A stretch of 64,000 nt of DNA. Origin: Areca catechu (Eukaryota > Streptophyta > Magnoliopsida > Arecales > Arecaceae). This document shows positions 1 to 11,237 of this stretch, piece after piece (position 1 is the stretch's first letter; each line of letters opens with the position of its first letter). Location of the stretch: contig CM038046.1 in NCBI GenBank assembly GCA_021397845.1, positions 4,755,001-4,819,000 on the forward strand, read 5' to 3'. The notes under the pieces are model-generated. The model did not search any database, was not told the DNA's origin, and saw only the letters and a program-made list of their open reading frames with translations. Position numbers and translations under genes: made by a program.

Positions 1-395
1 CTAAGAGAATAAGGATAATAGCTAGGTGGCATCGAAATGTGGCGACGTCATGGTGTCCGTTGTAACAGAATTCTGGTACCTGTTGGAAAGGATCTCCGGA
101 ACCTTCGAGCTATTTCTGGAGTGAGAATGAGTCGGTTGGACTTAACAGAAGTGGGTTGGCCGGCCGAGGGAGAACGTCCGTCAAGCCTTCTGCGGAGCTG
201 ACCGGTCAGACCTCGATGGAAGAGGGTCGTTCGGACCTCTACTTCAGTGGATCGGCTGGTCGAACTTAGGAGAAAGAGGAGGTCGGTCGGACCTCGATGG
301 AAGAGGGTTGTTCGGGTCTCTCTTTCAGTAGATCGGTTGGTCGGACTTCTGGTGGGAAGAGATCCGACTTACTTCTGCAAGAACGGGTCAGCCGC
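1..395 (-). mobile_element. Inverted fragment of a Tat-type Ty3/gypsy LTR
   Basis: Read on the minus strand, this stretch resembles the U3 part of the LTRs at 23126-24322 and 36622-37769. It has the same block around TGTAACAGAATTCTGGTACC and the same runs of GGTCGG/GACC with GTGGGT-type units. It lies in opposite orientation to the pol relic that follows at about 430, so the two pieces cannot be a simple 5' LTR and internal region of one element. The left end is cut by the window edge and the right end is approximate. Homology was judged by eye. Confidence 0.6.
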
Positions 396-439
396 CCTAC
401 CGGAGGACCGCTAGCTCCGGTTCAGCTTAGAAAAAAGCA

Positions 440-860
440 GGTTGAGTGCAACATATCCCATGATGATCCTGTTGTAATCTCTGCTATTATAGTAAACTAT
501 GATGTAAGAAGAATTTTGGTAGATAATGGAAGCTCAACTAAGGTCTTACTTTTCGACGCTTTTCTCAAAATAATTTATTTAGAGATAAATTACAAAGAAC
601 CTCAGCACTCCTTACTGGATTCGGAGGGAATCCAGTAGCGGTGGAAGGGAAGATAACTCTTCCTATAACCCTTAAAACTAAATCAAGACAGAAAACGCTT
701 CCGATCATGTTCATAGTCATCCAGACATCTTTAGCATATAATGCCATTTTAGGACGACCTGCCTTAAACAAGTTTCAAGCCATCGTTTCCACAAACCATC
801 TACTAGTACGATTTTTTACCCAAAATGGAGTCGGCGAAGTAAAGGGAATCAACGGATAGC
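440..860 (+). pseudogene. Retropepsin-like protease of the Tat relic
   Basis: The frame contains the aspartic protease active-site region as VDNGSS (DNGSS replaces the canonical D-S/T-G form typical of many plant Tat proteases), followed by a downstream AYNAILGRPALN block that is standard in plant Ty3/gypsy proteases. A stop near 636 and a frame step separate the two halves (297-638 and 641-859). The first ~45 codons of the upstream open stretch come from the inverted LTR piece rather than from the protease. It closely parallels the better preserved protease at 25960-26405. Confidence 0.8.
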
Positions 861-944
861 CCGCCAATGCCTGATGATTCAAGACTGACAACCAGTGGCA
901 AAATAACCCAAAGCAGATGGATCCAAGAGATCAGACAAAAGAAA

Positions 945-2010
945 GTGTAGAACCGGTCGAAAGAACCATCTCCATACCTCTTACAAAAGATGATCCAACT
1001 AAGATGATACAGATTGGAAGCCTGCTCGATGAAGACTTGAAGATAAGATTAACCAATTTCTTGTAGAAAAATGCTGATATCTTTGCATGGTTGGCCACAG
1101 ATATGTTGGGGATTCCTCCCGAAGTCATTACACATGAACTTAAGGTTGATCCTAGAAGTTGATTGATTCGGCAGAAGAAGAGAAACTTTGCTCCAAAAAG
1201 GCAAAAGGTCATCAACGAAGAAGTGACTAAGCATCTTGATGCACGGTTTATAAGGAAAGTCCATTACCCAGATTGGCTCGCCAATATGGTAATGATGAAA
1301 AAGGCAAACGACAAGTGGAGAATTTGTATCGACTACACAAACCTTAACAAAGCTTGTCTAAAAGATAGCTTCCTTCTATCCAAGATTGATCAGCTGGTCA
1401 GCATCGCCGCTGGACATAAGCTCCTAAGCTTTATAGATGCCTTCTCCGGCTATAACCAGATTTGGAAGAATCCTAAAGATGAGGAGAAGACAACCTTCAT
1501 CACAGACAGAGGGCTATACTGTTATAAGGTAATGCCCTTTAGCTTAAAAAATTCCGGAGTGACATACCAAAGGCTAGTCAATAGGATCTTCGAGAGTCAG
1601 ATCGGCACGACTATGGAGGCATACATTGATGACATGATCGTCAAAAGCATCCAAGCAGACGACCACATCAGGGAGCTCCAAGAAACTTTCGACATACTAC
1701 GAAGACATTGGATGAAGCCGAATCCCACCAAGTACGTCTTCGAAGTCACGTTAGAAAAATTCCTGGGTTTCTTTGTTACTAATCGAGGAATTGAGGCCAA
1801 TGTGGAGAAAATTTGGACCATCCTCAACATGAGACACTCCTCCAATAAGAAAGAGATCAAATAACTGATTGGACGGATCGCATTATTAAGCTAATTCATT
1901 TCTCGATTGGCTGAAAGGTGCCTTCTTTTCTTTAAGGCTTTGCAACAATCAAGGGGCTTCGAGTGGTCGAAAAGTTGCCGATAAGTCTTCGATGATCTAA
2001 AGAAGTATTT
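945..2010 (+). pseudogene. Reverse transcriptase of the Tat relic
   Basis: The longest open part (1163-1864, 233 codons) has the RT fingers and palm blocks: WRICIDYTNLNKAC, SFIDAFSGYNQI with the first catalytic aspartate, a K-x-MPF-S-LKN block, and the catalytic YIDDM motif. The upstream connection (TISIPLTKDD, DIFAW, PEVITHEL) is readable from about 945 but carries stops, as does the region after 1864. Catalytic residues remain, but stops at about 1065, 1160 and 1863 break the frame. Function would be copying element RNA into DNA; this copy is dead. Confidence 0.88.
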
Positions 2011-2029
2011 GGTCAATCCAACCCTGCTC

Positions 2030-2790
2030 TCAAAACCTGAAGAAGGAGAAACTCTGTATCTCTATCTCACTGCATCGATGAATCTGTTAGCTCAATGTTG
2101 GTCAAGAAAGGATCTAACGATGCTCATAAACCCATATACTATACCAGCAAGGTGCTCCACGATACTGAGATGAGGTACCCAAAAACTCAAAAATTGGTGT
2201 ATGCCTTGGTGATTCGGCAAAGCGCTTGAGGTTCTATTTTCAGTCTCATTCGATCGCCATGCTGACTGATCAATCTTTAAAGGTCATCTTGCAATGCCCT
2301 GACACTTTGGGCAGAATGGCCAAATGGGCTATTAAATTAAGAAAATTCGATATCTCCTATCAACCCCGACCAGCAATGAAAGTCCAAGTATTGGCTAACT
2401 TCATTGCTGAATGCACCTAGAGCAGCAATGAAGAGGGAGGCCAGACACCCGTTGAAGGCACCGAAATCGACTCCGATTTTGCATGTGTTCTTCATGTAGA
2501 TGGAGCATCTAAATCTTTTGGTTGTGGAGCCGGTCTAATCATAGCTGACCTTGATGGGGATGTCATGGAGTACGCTCTTCGTTTCTCTTTCAGGATGTCG
2601 AATAATCAAGTCGAATATGAAGCCCTTCTAGCAGGACTTAGAATTGCTAGAGAGCTAGGAGTTCATAAGTTGAAAGTATTCTTAGACTCCCAACTGGTGG
2701 TGAACCAAGTTAAAAGAAACTTTGAGGCTCGAGATACAACTATGGCAAAATACTTGAAGAAGGTTCGAGATTTGATAACTTAATTTGATT
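2030..2790 (+). pseudogene. Dual RNase H region of the Tat relic
   Basis: 2226-2420 reads as the end of the Ty3-type RNase H (blocks LTDQSLK, LGRMAKWAIKL, FDISYQPR). 2470-2783 reads as a second RNase H: VDGASK at its start, then NNQVEYEALLAGL, LDSQLVVNQVK and a C-terminal YLKKVRDL. The second domain is the additional RNase H known from Tat-lineage elements. The two parts are separated by a stop at 2418-2420 and an acidic linker. The region is frame-broken and not functional. Confidence 0.8.
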
Positions 2791-3059
2791 ATCTAGACAT
2801 CAGTCATGTCCCTTGAATAGAGAATTCCTGAGCCGATTCATTATCCCGTCTGGTCACAATGGAGCCCAACTCCCTAGGTCGGACCTTTATTGAGTTTCTA
2901 GAGACTCACAGTATTTTGGCCGAAGGAGGAGAGGTGCATCAGATTGGACAGGAACCAAGTTGGATGGACCCAATAACCAAATACCTGACCGACGAAACTT
3001 TGCTTGAAGACACCACTAAAGCCAAGCAGCTTCGATGGACGGCCTCCTGGTACATCATC

Positions 3060-3930
3060 CTGTAAGGCTCTCTTTACAAGAGGTCTTTCATCCAATCTTT
3101 ACTGAAGTGCCTAGCTCCTTTGGATGCTGACTATGCTCTGAGAGAGGTCCATGAAGATATATGTGATGATCATTTGGGGGGCAGATCTTTAACCTACAAA
3201 ATCATACATCAAGGATACTACCGGTCGACCATCTAGAAGGATGCAGCTGACTTCGCGCAAAAATGCGACTAAGGCCAAAGGTATGCCAATATCCAAAGGC
3301 ATCCGGCCAGTCAGCTGACTCAACTGGTCACCCCTTGGCCATTCGCTCAATGAAGGATGGATATCCTTGATCCTTTCCCTCCGACCTCCGGGCAATGAAA
3401 GTTCGTGATTATATCGATCGACTACTTCACCAAATGGGTTGAAGTTGAACCTTTAGCTCAAATTATCGAAGGCAAAGTTGAAAGCTTCGTCAGAAATTTC
3501 ATAATCTTCTAATTCGGAATTCCTTATGCCATCATCATCGACAATGGAAGGTAATTTGACAACAAAAAATTCAACGACTTCTGTGCACAATACCATATTC
3601 TTTATAAGTTAACTTTCGTCAAACATCCTCAAGCCAACGATGAGGTTGAAATAACAAATCGGACAATTCTCCATGATTTGAAGACTCGGCTAAATCAAAT
3701 GAAGGGACTCTGGGTCAAAGAGCTTAACTATGTTCTTTGGATGTACCGGACAACTCCCCGATCCACAACAAGGAAATCACCATTCAACTTAACCTAAGGG
3801 AGCGAAGCCATGATACCAATGAAAATTGTTCTCCGATCCAGAAGGATTGATCACTTTGGAGAGCTAGATAATTCAAGTCAAAGAAGAGCGAACTTGGATC
3901 TACTTGAGGGCACAAGACTCCAAGCTTAGT
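3060..3930 (+). pseudogene. Integrase of the Tat relic
   Basis: In broken frames one can read YALREVHEDICDDHLGGRSL (zinc-finger end), YFTKWVEVEPL, IIIDNGR with a catalytic aspartate, and HPQANDEVEITNRTIL, which corresponds to the family's HPQANGQVE motif containing the catalytic glutamate; here the glycine-glutamine pair is changed to D-E. Several in-frame stops are present. A C-terminal segment with RTTPRSTTRKSPFNLT follows. The fragment ends before AATGTAGAGAACTTTTGTAA, a block also found at the end of pol in the element at 30060-32680. Confidence 0.82.
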
Positions 3931-4199
3931 TAAGAATGGTAGTATGTCGACAAAGAGTCACCTGATACAACGACTCACGAGTCAAAGCCAAAACGTTCCG
4001 ACCTGGAGATCTAGTACTATGGAAGGCGAAGGTATCTCGACCCACAGAACAAGACAAACTTGCCTCCAATTGGGAAGGCCTTTATCGGATCACTGAAGTG
4101 ATATGACCCGTAACCTATCAGATTGAAAGCCTAGATGGCTACCGGATGGCCTGACCCTAGAATGTAGAGAACTTTTGTAAGTACTATCAATAAAGTGAA

Positions 4200-7100
4200 C
4201 TTTTCTTCCTCTCTACCTTTTCTGTCATGATCTATTTGACAAACAAAGAGTAGGCCCAATCAATCGACTCTATCGATGCATTCGACAGATAAGGAGTAGG
4301 CCTAACTAGCCCATTCAATCGGCATATCCGACATCTAAAAAACTGGCTTAACCCGCCGGCCCACATCCGACGAATGGAGTTGGTTTAACCCACCATCTCA
4401 TCGGTATATTTGAGAAAATCTAGTCTAACTAGTTAGGCCATAGTGTTCTACAAAGAGAATGTTAATGCCCTATAAAGTAATTCTTACACCATGGAACCAT
4501 CGATCCGATGGCACTACACTTAGCGAAAGTTATCCTAAGATTTACCACTGGATATGAGAAAAGCTGACAAGTCCATACTTAATGAATTTTTAATATATTC
4601 ATTGGAGAACACTATTATGCAAGACAAAAAATGATTTCATTCATATATGCGACATCTGCGACGCCGAGGTTACTCCATTTAGGCATTCAAGTAGAGTGTT
4701 TGGCAGTGAACACAAATCCAAGTTACTGTAAAATTGATAACCGACGTCGTCTTTTGCGTTATTAAGCGGAACAAGTTAAATTGTTGTAGTAAATTGCTGT
4801 AAATATATAATCTCAAAAAAAAATTGATGTAAATACAACGTTAACTTTGCTATACGTGCAAAATAAAGGTTCACAATATGGATCCAAGATAAAGGAGCCA
4901 ATCTTTCATCTAGCTGATTGTCCACTGAAATATAATCCACAAATCATCGCTGATCTCAAAGCATTGGCTGTGTTGCCCCCAAATTGACGTGAAATTTTAA
5001 TCATTTCAAAAGTAGGGTTAGTTTCTCCTCTCCAATTTAATGGTTCACGAAAATGAGAGTGCAATTGAGAAAGAATGTCCTTGCCTAGCAGAAAGCAAGT
5101 ACCTATTCATGAGATAAGGCTTGGAAAGAGCAGAAGGAATGGCGTGAAATGTAAATAGATAGATAGAAGAGAGAGGTAGATAGAGGGGGAGGGGGGATTA
5201 TTGAGAAAGATATATGAATAGAGTTTAGTATTATTTATTCCTATCTGAAACGGTTCCATCAAAAACAAGATTGCTCTAATAATTCATGGTGCATGATTCA
5301 GGAAATCATTTGAGTTATTACCCTCTGCACCAGATCTACATTGGGATGGGGCGTTTGATGCCTGGTAAAGTAGCAATCTTCGACAGGGTTCTAATTAAAT
5401 TAATATCAAATTTTAAGAGAATTTATGTGATTTAACCACTCCAGCAGATATTGCTACCAAAAGAAAAAAAAACCCACTCTAGCAGATATTAATTATGCTA
5501 ATTAAGGTGTTGCTTCATTTATCATAATAAAGGATTCCAATTATTTCACTGAAAATTTTTCCTCCCTTTTTTTTTGTTTTTTGTTTTTTTTTGGGTGGGG
5601 GTTGGGGGGATCGTTATTGAATTGAATTATGTTAATTAACGGGTCAGTTTCTTATAAATTCATAATAATAAAATTTAATGTTTCCTGATATAAATATTCT
5701 TCTCATCAATGTATGTAGAGTCATGGTCCTCGCATCAAAACAAAAGCCCCAGAGATGGCCCCATGGTTTTTACTCTGAAATATTGAAGGTTCAAATGATG
5801 CATGACACGGACGCACGTTCCTAAAAGAATGACATGGACACCTGCCTGGTGCTTTAGCTGGGTCCTCTGATCACCTGCCACCTCGCTAGGCTCGCATTTG
5901 CACTTGGTGGCCAGCACCAGCAGTTGTTCACTCTAAATGGAGTCAATCTAATTGCTTAACATGCAGCATATCCAAGGTTTCACTTGTGTTGAGTTAAAGT
6001 AGTCTCGATAGGATGGTAAAATAGAGAGGGGATCGAGATGATTGGTTTATGGGGGTCGGCCATAGAGATCTAACAATAGAGTAACATTTAGGTGTACGTG
6101 ATCAAGATGAGAAATTATATATCCGATATATGCCGCATACAACGTATAATCATGCACCATGCCAATTACAAACACTTACTCATGTGGATCCTATTTGTCA
6201 AGTACATTGCTCTATAATTAAGAACAAGCGCATCTGATTGGCATAATGCATGCACTATTTATCGATCATTGTGCCATACTGTTACAATCTCTGATGCACT
6301 ATTTATCGATCATTGTACCATACTGTTACGATCACTGAATGATCAGTAACATGTGTGTGGGTTTGCACATCAATGGGACACGTAGGATAGGAGTAACATC
6401 AACGATAATGACATCTAAGGTTGTACGTTAATTGATATGCATATTTTTCCCTTATATACGGTTGCCCCCATTGATTTACTTCCAAATCATCGCTCATCTT
6501 GGCTGAATAATGCACAACGTATGGCCATTCATCATGTAGTACCAAAAAATATCAGTTTTTTAAAAGCAGCATTTTCATTTAATTTTTAGAATTTTTAAAA
6601 AAATATATTTAAAAGTTATCGTTATATGCTTATTTTCAAATGGATGTGATTAATTTGTAACATAAATCTCAATACGAGGATGAAAAAAGTGTGAGTTTGT
6701 ACCGGTAAAAAAAAAAGAACCAATGATTTTTTTTTAATAAGTAAGAAAGTGGGCTTAGCGCTGAGTTCTAAAGGACTTTACAAGCAAGCAAAGAGTCGAA
6801 ATCAAGAGGGGAAAGGTGAATACTTTTTTTTTTTTTTTGAAATATTTAAGTCCTTTTGATTTTATAAGCTCAGCGACCGAGAAGGAAATAGTTAAAAAGC
6901 AGAGAAAAGGCATTAATTAGAATGCGCTGCTAATGTTGTTGTCGTACAAAAAACAACGAAAAATAATAATAATAAATTAAATTATTCATGGTCCACGTCC
7001 AACCCAAAATTTTTCAGAGAGAAGGAGTGGGGCCTCTCATTGACTGCTCTTAAAATCCATAGGGGCCGATATCAATAAGTCTTCTAAGTAGATCATGTGG

Positions 7101-7315
7101 GGCTTTATAGTTTTCAGAAACCAGAGACAGATACGAGAATAGAAAAACTGGGAAGAAAGAGAAAAGTGCCTCTAAATTTGGAAAACAAAAGAGGAACGGT
7201 ACACACATACATGGTTGGCATGCATAAGGAGTTGCCCAAGTATGATCTCCTCTTCTACGTACGTACGGTGAGCTTGCAACAGTACCATCACCAGAAGAAG
7301 AGAAGAAGAGGGAAA
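4200..7315. other. AT-rich intergenic DNA, no gene seen
   Basis: The first ~250 bases continue the post-pol spacer of the Tat relic. After that the sequence is AT-rich with many stops in all frames, poly-T runs near 5565-5590 and 6825-6840, a purine-rich stretch near 5150-5200, and a 45-bp tandem duplication at 6249-6340. The small open frames (for example 5735-5917 minus) have no recognisable domain. The right part is 3' flanking sequence of the WOX3-type gene. Confidence 0.6.
6249..6340. repeat. Tandem duplication, 45-bp unit, two copies
   Basis: The block ATGCACTATTTATCGATCATTG, followed by CCATACTGTTAC, occurs twice in a row with a 45-base period and only a few differences. No function is apparent. 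Confidence 0.8.
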
Positions 7316-7318
7316 CGA

Positions 7319-7324
7319 TTTATT
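7319..7324 (-). terminator. Poly(A) signal of the WOX3-type gene
   Basis: The plus strand reads TTTATT, which is AATAAA on the gene strand, 67 bases beyond the stop codon at 7391-7393. It is the nearest canonical signal downstream of the gene. Confidence 0.6.
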
Positions 7325-7390
7325 GATACATATAGTAAGATAGGATAGGCCTAGGTTGACGGACATGTAGCCAGTTAGAGAGGCCATCAG

Positions 7391-8348
7391 CTATGGAGAT
7401 AAGTTGGTGGACGTCGAGCGCGAGGAGGACGTGCCGGTGCTGCCCTCATCCTTGAGCCCGGTGCTCTTGGTGGGGAAGAGATCCAGAGTCTTGAGAGGCC
7501 GGCAAGGCAGTACTGGAACGGCCGAGCCCGTATCCATCTTCACCATCCATTCGTACCCATGCTCCTTGTTGCTTGCCATCGCCGGTGTATCTTCTCGGCC
7601 GCCGGTCTTCGATTTGCACAGCAAATTTAGTCCTTCGGTTGCCTCTTGGGAGACTCCTCCCTATAACACGTACAAGATCATGCACCAAGAAGAACAACCC
7701 GGCCATCAGCCATAAACTATCTTTATTTCTACTTCCGGCCGTCATGAAAAGTACTATATATATATATATATATCTTCTAGTGTCTAAATAAAGAAAATAC
7801 TAGCTTACAACTAATTCCATATATAACCATATCCAGCAAGTCATACATATCAACAAGGCTATGTAATTAATATATGGTAGCAAGCGGGAGTCTTAGTCCT
7901 AGCATCACGTTAAGAGTAAGAAAAATGCACGTACCGAGAAACACTGACAAAGTGGGAAGGAGGAGGAGGAGGAGAAGGTGATGGGGACGGGGTGGACGAA
8001 GTGAGGTAGGGTGTGAAGGGAGAATGGAAGAGGAGGAGGAGGTGGTGGTGGTGGAGAATGGAAGGTTTCCTCCGAGAAGTGGAGAGAGTACTGTGGGTGG
8101 GAGGAGGAGCGGAGAAGGTGGTGGTGCCTGCTGAGTCTCCTCCGGAGCTTCTGCCGGTCCCTGGCCTTGTGGTTCTGGAACCAGTAGAACACATTCTTTC
8201 CCTCAATCCTTCCATAGTAGGAGAGGTGGGCCGTTATCTGCTGTATCTGAGGTGCAGTGGGAGTCCGAACTCCACTCCTATACATCACTTGCAGAATCAT
8301 CAGTTGCTCTGGTGTTGGGCACCACCTTTTCGAAGGAGCCCGAGGCAT
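7391..8348 (-). CDS. WOX3: WUSCHEL-related homeobox transcription factor, WOX3 type (two exons)
   Basis: Predicted 227-residue nuclear transcription factor. Exon 1 is 8348-7935 and exon 2 is 7660-7391; the 274-bp intron has GT/AG ends and both junctions are phase 0. Exon 1 carries a WOX homeodomain (residues ~5-70) with RWCPTPEQLMIL, QIQQITAHLSYYG and NVFYWFQNHKARDRQK. The RWCPTPEQLMIL and AHLSYYG forms match the WOX3/PRESSED FLOWER/NARROW SHEATH clade rather than WOX1, 4 or 5. A histidine- and serine-rich part and an eight-proline run follow. Exon 2 carries the WUS-box TLDLFP at residues ~196-201 inside KTLDLFPTKSTGLKDEG, close to the C-terminus, as in monocot WOX3. The start at 8348 was chosen because the 41 codons upstream are low-complexity, lie just below the TATA box and are not part of WOX3 proteins. 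WOX3 proteins promote lateral growth of leaf and floral-organ margins in studied plants. Exact clade placement is inference. Confidence 0.9.
7661..7934 (-). other. WOX3: Intron of the WOX3-type gene
   Basis: On the gene strand the donor reads TTCTCG|GTACGTGC and the acceptor reads GTGTTATAG|GGAGGAG. Joining them keeps one open frame from the homeodomain exon to the WUS-box exon. Other AG acceptors close by cannot be excluded, but this one needs no frame adjustment. Confidence 0.75.
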
Positions 8349-8505
8349 CTCGCGCTTTATGATCTCCCTTTGCCCTTTTCTTCTTCTTTTTTTTTTTTTT
8401 CCTCCTAGATACGTCTCTTTCCGGGAGGAAGGCCGCAATGGAGAGGGAGAGAGAAAAGGAGACAGAGACAAAAGGGATATGCGAGGAAGAGCAAGGAGGG
8501 CGCTA

Positions 8506-8513
8506 AATTTATA
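8506..8513 (-). promoter_or_regulatory. WOX3: TATA box of the WOX3-type gene
   Basis: The gene strand reads TTTATAAATTTAGC here, about 160 bases upstream of the chosen ATG at 8348. A start of transcription near 8475-8485 would give a CT-rich 5'UTR of about 130 bases. Confidence 0.6.
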
Positions 8514-8579
8514 AAACGTTGGGATGGGAGAAAGGAAGTACTGTCACGCTGGTGCAGTTCTGAGAAGGGCATTATATGG

Positions 8580-8760
8580 AGAAATTATTGCATGGATCGG
8601 GGCAAATCCCGGAGCGTATGCACGGTGGATAACGCGCAATCGGGAATTGGTGAAATACGCGGGGTAATGTGGCGTGTTATCCACCGTGGGATTTGGCGGG
8701 GTCCATTTGGACTTGGTCCAAGTAATCACTGGACCATTGTATAGGGGTGCCGGTGGTTTT
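8580..8760. repeat. Copy A of a dispersed repeat in the WOX3 promoter
   Basis: This stretch shares an ordered set of blocks with 10087-10260: AAATTATTG-ATGGA, ATG-ACGGT-ATAACG, GGGGTAATGTGG-CGTG, TTCATTTGG/TCCATTTGG, and a final GACC. It includes the inverted repeat at 8621-8688. It lies roughly 70-250 bases upstream of the TATA box of the WOX3-type gene. Whether it is a MITE or a local duplication is not clear. Confidence 0.5.
8621..8688. repeat. Inverted repeat (17-bp arms) in the WOX3 promoter
   Basis: CACGGTGGATAACGCGC at 8621-8637 is the reverse complement, apart from one base, of GCGTGTTATCCACCGTG at 8672-8688, with a 34-base loop. Thirteen bases of each arm are a perfect match. It sits about 110 bases upstream of the TATA box. 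It could be the core of a MITE or a protein-binding palindrome. Confidence 0.8.
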
Positions 8761-9176
8761 GCTATTATATGTTTTACTCCTTTCATTTTTCTTTTTTAAT
8801 CAGAAAAAAACTTTTCCTTCTTAACTGGTTAGAGAGAGAAGGAAACGGAGAGTTTTTTTTTTTGTTGAGAGAGAGAGAGGTCAGAGAGTGAAATCGGAGG
8901 AATAAGTTTTTTTTTTTTTTAAGGGAAAAAAAAAAAAAAAAAAAACAAAGAAGGAACTGGGGGAAATTACCACATCGATGCTGGAGTTTTTCTGAAAAAA
9001 AGAACTCGGGGAACATGACATCCATCGACATCTATTCCTGAGCGTTTGGTTTGGTGGAAGTGTCACTAAATATGGGGAATGACATGCAGCATGTCACACG
9101 GCTTTATTTCTCCCATTTTATGTGGGCAATGATGGCTTGCATCATTCAACTGGAGTCCCACCCAGCGCCCTTCCCT

Positions 9177-9200
9177 TCTCTCTCTCTCTCTCTCTCTCTC
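9177..9200. repeat. (TC)12 microsatellite
   Basis: An uninterrupted TC dinucleotide run of 24 bases. Confidence 0.9.
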
Positions 9201-10086
9201 TGAGAATTACTACTAAAATAAATTCATAAAAAAAGAAAAAATTAATTGACAACCAGTTTATTTGTTAATTTATATTCCATAGAGGATGCCTCTATAGATT
9301 ACTACGCAGTTATTTCTTACGGCCAATTGTAGCTTGCAATGACCAGGTCCATTTCAAGGCAATGTTGCATTTTAAAAACTTGAGGTAGGTGTTCCAATAT
9401 TGCAAAGCAATCATGTAATTATTTTGGTAATATGAGGCTAGTATAAATGTTTGAATTTTATTTGGCTAGACAAAAGGCTCCATGCATGCATGTTACTGCA
9501 CCAAGATTATGAATACAGAGAAATTTGTGTACGTGGTTTGAAATGGATGGGCCATCTGTACTCTAGTATCCTACCATAAAAATTATTAACTGATCAGATC
9601 TAGCTGGACCAGTCCAAATCCTAGAGTACATGTATAATGAAGAAGAGGATAAATTCCCATCCCTAGCTATTATAATCTTGAACAATTTAGATATAATGGA
9701 TAATGTGGCAAGTGACCATTAGACTGGTCCACCGGGACATTCATCTAATAGTTTGTCTCAAATATAACTGATCCACTTGTTTGCCATATATGGGTACGTG
9801 TTAAATGGCCTGGAACATAGATCTGAGAAGTGGTACCAAAATTGGGCTAAGCTAACTTGATGGTTGAAGTAAAATATAAAGGCTGTTTCATTATTCATAA
9901 ATAGAGCTTAAGTCCTAGATTCCTTGAAGATGGATAACCGTACATTATGCTATGTACCAAACCCGGCCTCAACATCGACATGACGACATCTGAGCACATT
10001 TGCTACACATGCATCAAATTTATGCGTTAAAAAAAAAAGGGATAAAGGTATGTAAGGTTACAAGCTGCAATCTCTCAAAAATAAAA

Positions 10087-10260
10087 AAATTATTGGATGG
10101 ACTAGATCGAAATATACTGTAATAAATCTTAGAAATATGTACGGTAAATAACGTACAATCTTGAATTAGTATAGTAGAAGGGGTAATGTGGGCGTGTGTT
10201 CCAAATAGTTCATTTGGATCATATTCAAATAATAATTAGACCCCAGAAACAGGAGTGAAA
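10087..10260. repeat. Copy B of the dispersed repeat
   Basis: Diverged relative of 8580-8760 in the same orientation, with the blocks AAATTATTGGATGGA, ATGTACGGTAAATAACG, GGGGTAATGTGGGCGTG and TTCATTTGGAT in the same order. The clean inverted repeat of copy A is lost here. Confidence 0.5.
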
Positions 10261-11069
10261 CCCTGCTAGTGGTAGCTAGCATGCAATATGAGCAGCTAAA
10301 CTATACGTCTAGGTCGCCTATGGATCACGCCAGAGAAATAGCGCTAGGTGGTAAAAAGAGAAGTTTGTCCTCCATAGGGACATCATGTTAACTCTGACTC
10401 TTAATATATATAGTCCTTTTAAGCAAGGGTTTGGTATATATTTTTCAGCTTCTCTGTGATTAAAAAAAAAAAAAAAAAAAACAGTTCACAAATTTATCTC
10501 TCTTCCCACTAATATATCTACCTAGCGTACGTCCTCAACAGCTCGGCTATTGCCTTGTTTTCGATGCTTAATGTACCAATAGGATAACCAAATTATGTTT
10601 CGCAAGACAAATTTTCATTGAAATTATCTCATTGTTACCTAGCATTTAGGTGATGCGATCATATATAAAATTAAATTTTATTTTTTTTAAAAAATATTTT
10701 TATTATTATTATACTCATATTAGATTTGTATAAATATTTTATTTTATTAAAAAATAAAAAATAACTAAATTGATTTTTTTTATGGAGATTTTTTTTTTTG
10801 ATAAAAAGGTACCAGTTTTTGTTTATAAACCACTATAATATGACGTATGCATGTGTGATGTGACAGGGCATCTAAGAAGTTGACCCTGTTAACGTATGTA
10901 TAAAAGAATTTAGTATTCATTGTTATTAAATAATTTATGGGCTGGTGCAGGTATTTTGTTTTTTTGATAAGGACGTTGAAGTTCACGGATTGAGAATGAT
11001 TTCAATCGAAAAGGCCAGAAAGGGTAATGTTTCTAAATTATACAGGAATAAAAAGCTAGTCAGATTAAA

Positions 11070-11232
11070 TAATATAGACAGTATGAAATGTAACATAAAA
11101 GGCTATCCAAATAGCTATCGAGTTAGTCTTTCGATAAACATGTCGAACAATAAGATATGCATAATTTCAAAGCAACAAATCGATGTCTCGAATGATAGGG
11201 TGTGCCAATGGAGCTGTCAACGACTGTCTAAT
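11070..11232 (-). pseudogene. C-terminal end of the LINE RNase H, beyond the LTR insertion
   Basis: Directly after the target duplication the minus strand continues in the same protein: WIRQSLTAPLAHPIIRDIDLL, then a stop, then IVRHVYRKTNSIAIWIA. These are the last helices and the HVYREAN block of plant LINE RNase H domains. Joined to 13105-13366 they form one domain, which shows the solo LTR inserted into an existing LINE. Confidence 0.8.
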
Positions 11233-11237
11233 CCAGG

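Larger units (their letters stand above)
430..4200 (+). mobile_element. Decayed Tat-lineage Ty3/gypsy pol region
   Basis: The order protease, reverse transcriptase, RNase H, second RNase H, integrase is readable across this stretch, with many stop codons and frame changes. A second RNase H domain between the Ty3 RNase H and integrase is a known mark of the plant Tat lineage. Gag and a proper 5' LTR are missing. After integrase, spacer sequence with loose repeats of about 60 bases (roughly 4200-4450) takes the place of the 46-bp array found in the related element at 32706-33390. No 3' LTR was seen. The relic cannot be autonomous. Confidence 0.85.
8761..10958. other. Intergenic DNA upstream of the WOX3-type gene
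   Basis: No coding sequence is recognisable. The stretch has poly-A and poly-T tracts near 8900-8945, 10460-10482 and 10680-10800, a CT microsatellite at 9177-9200 and the second copy of the dispersed repeat at 10087-10260. Small open frames such as 8783-9031 minus are low-complexity (phenylalanine/lysine runs from poly-T/A). Confidence 0.6.

Noticed and set aside
8349..8471. N-terminal extension of 41 codons on the WOX3 frame
   Set aside because: Low-complexity (lysine/arginine and serine/proline), immediately downstream of the TATA box and absent from WOX3 proteins; read as 5'UTR.
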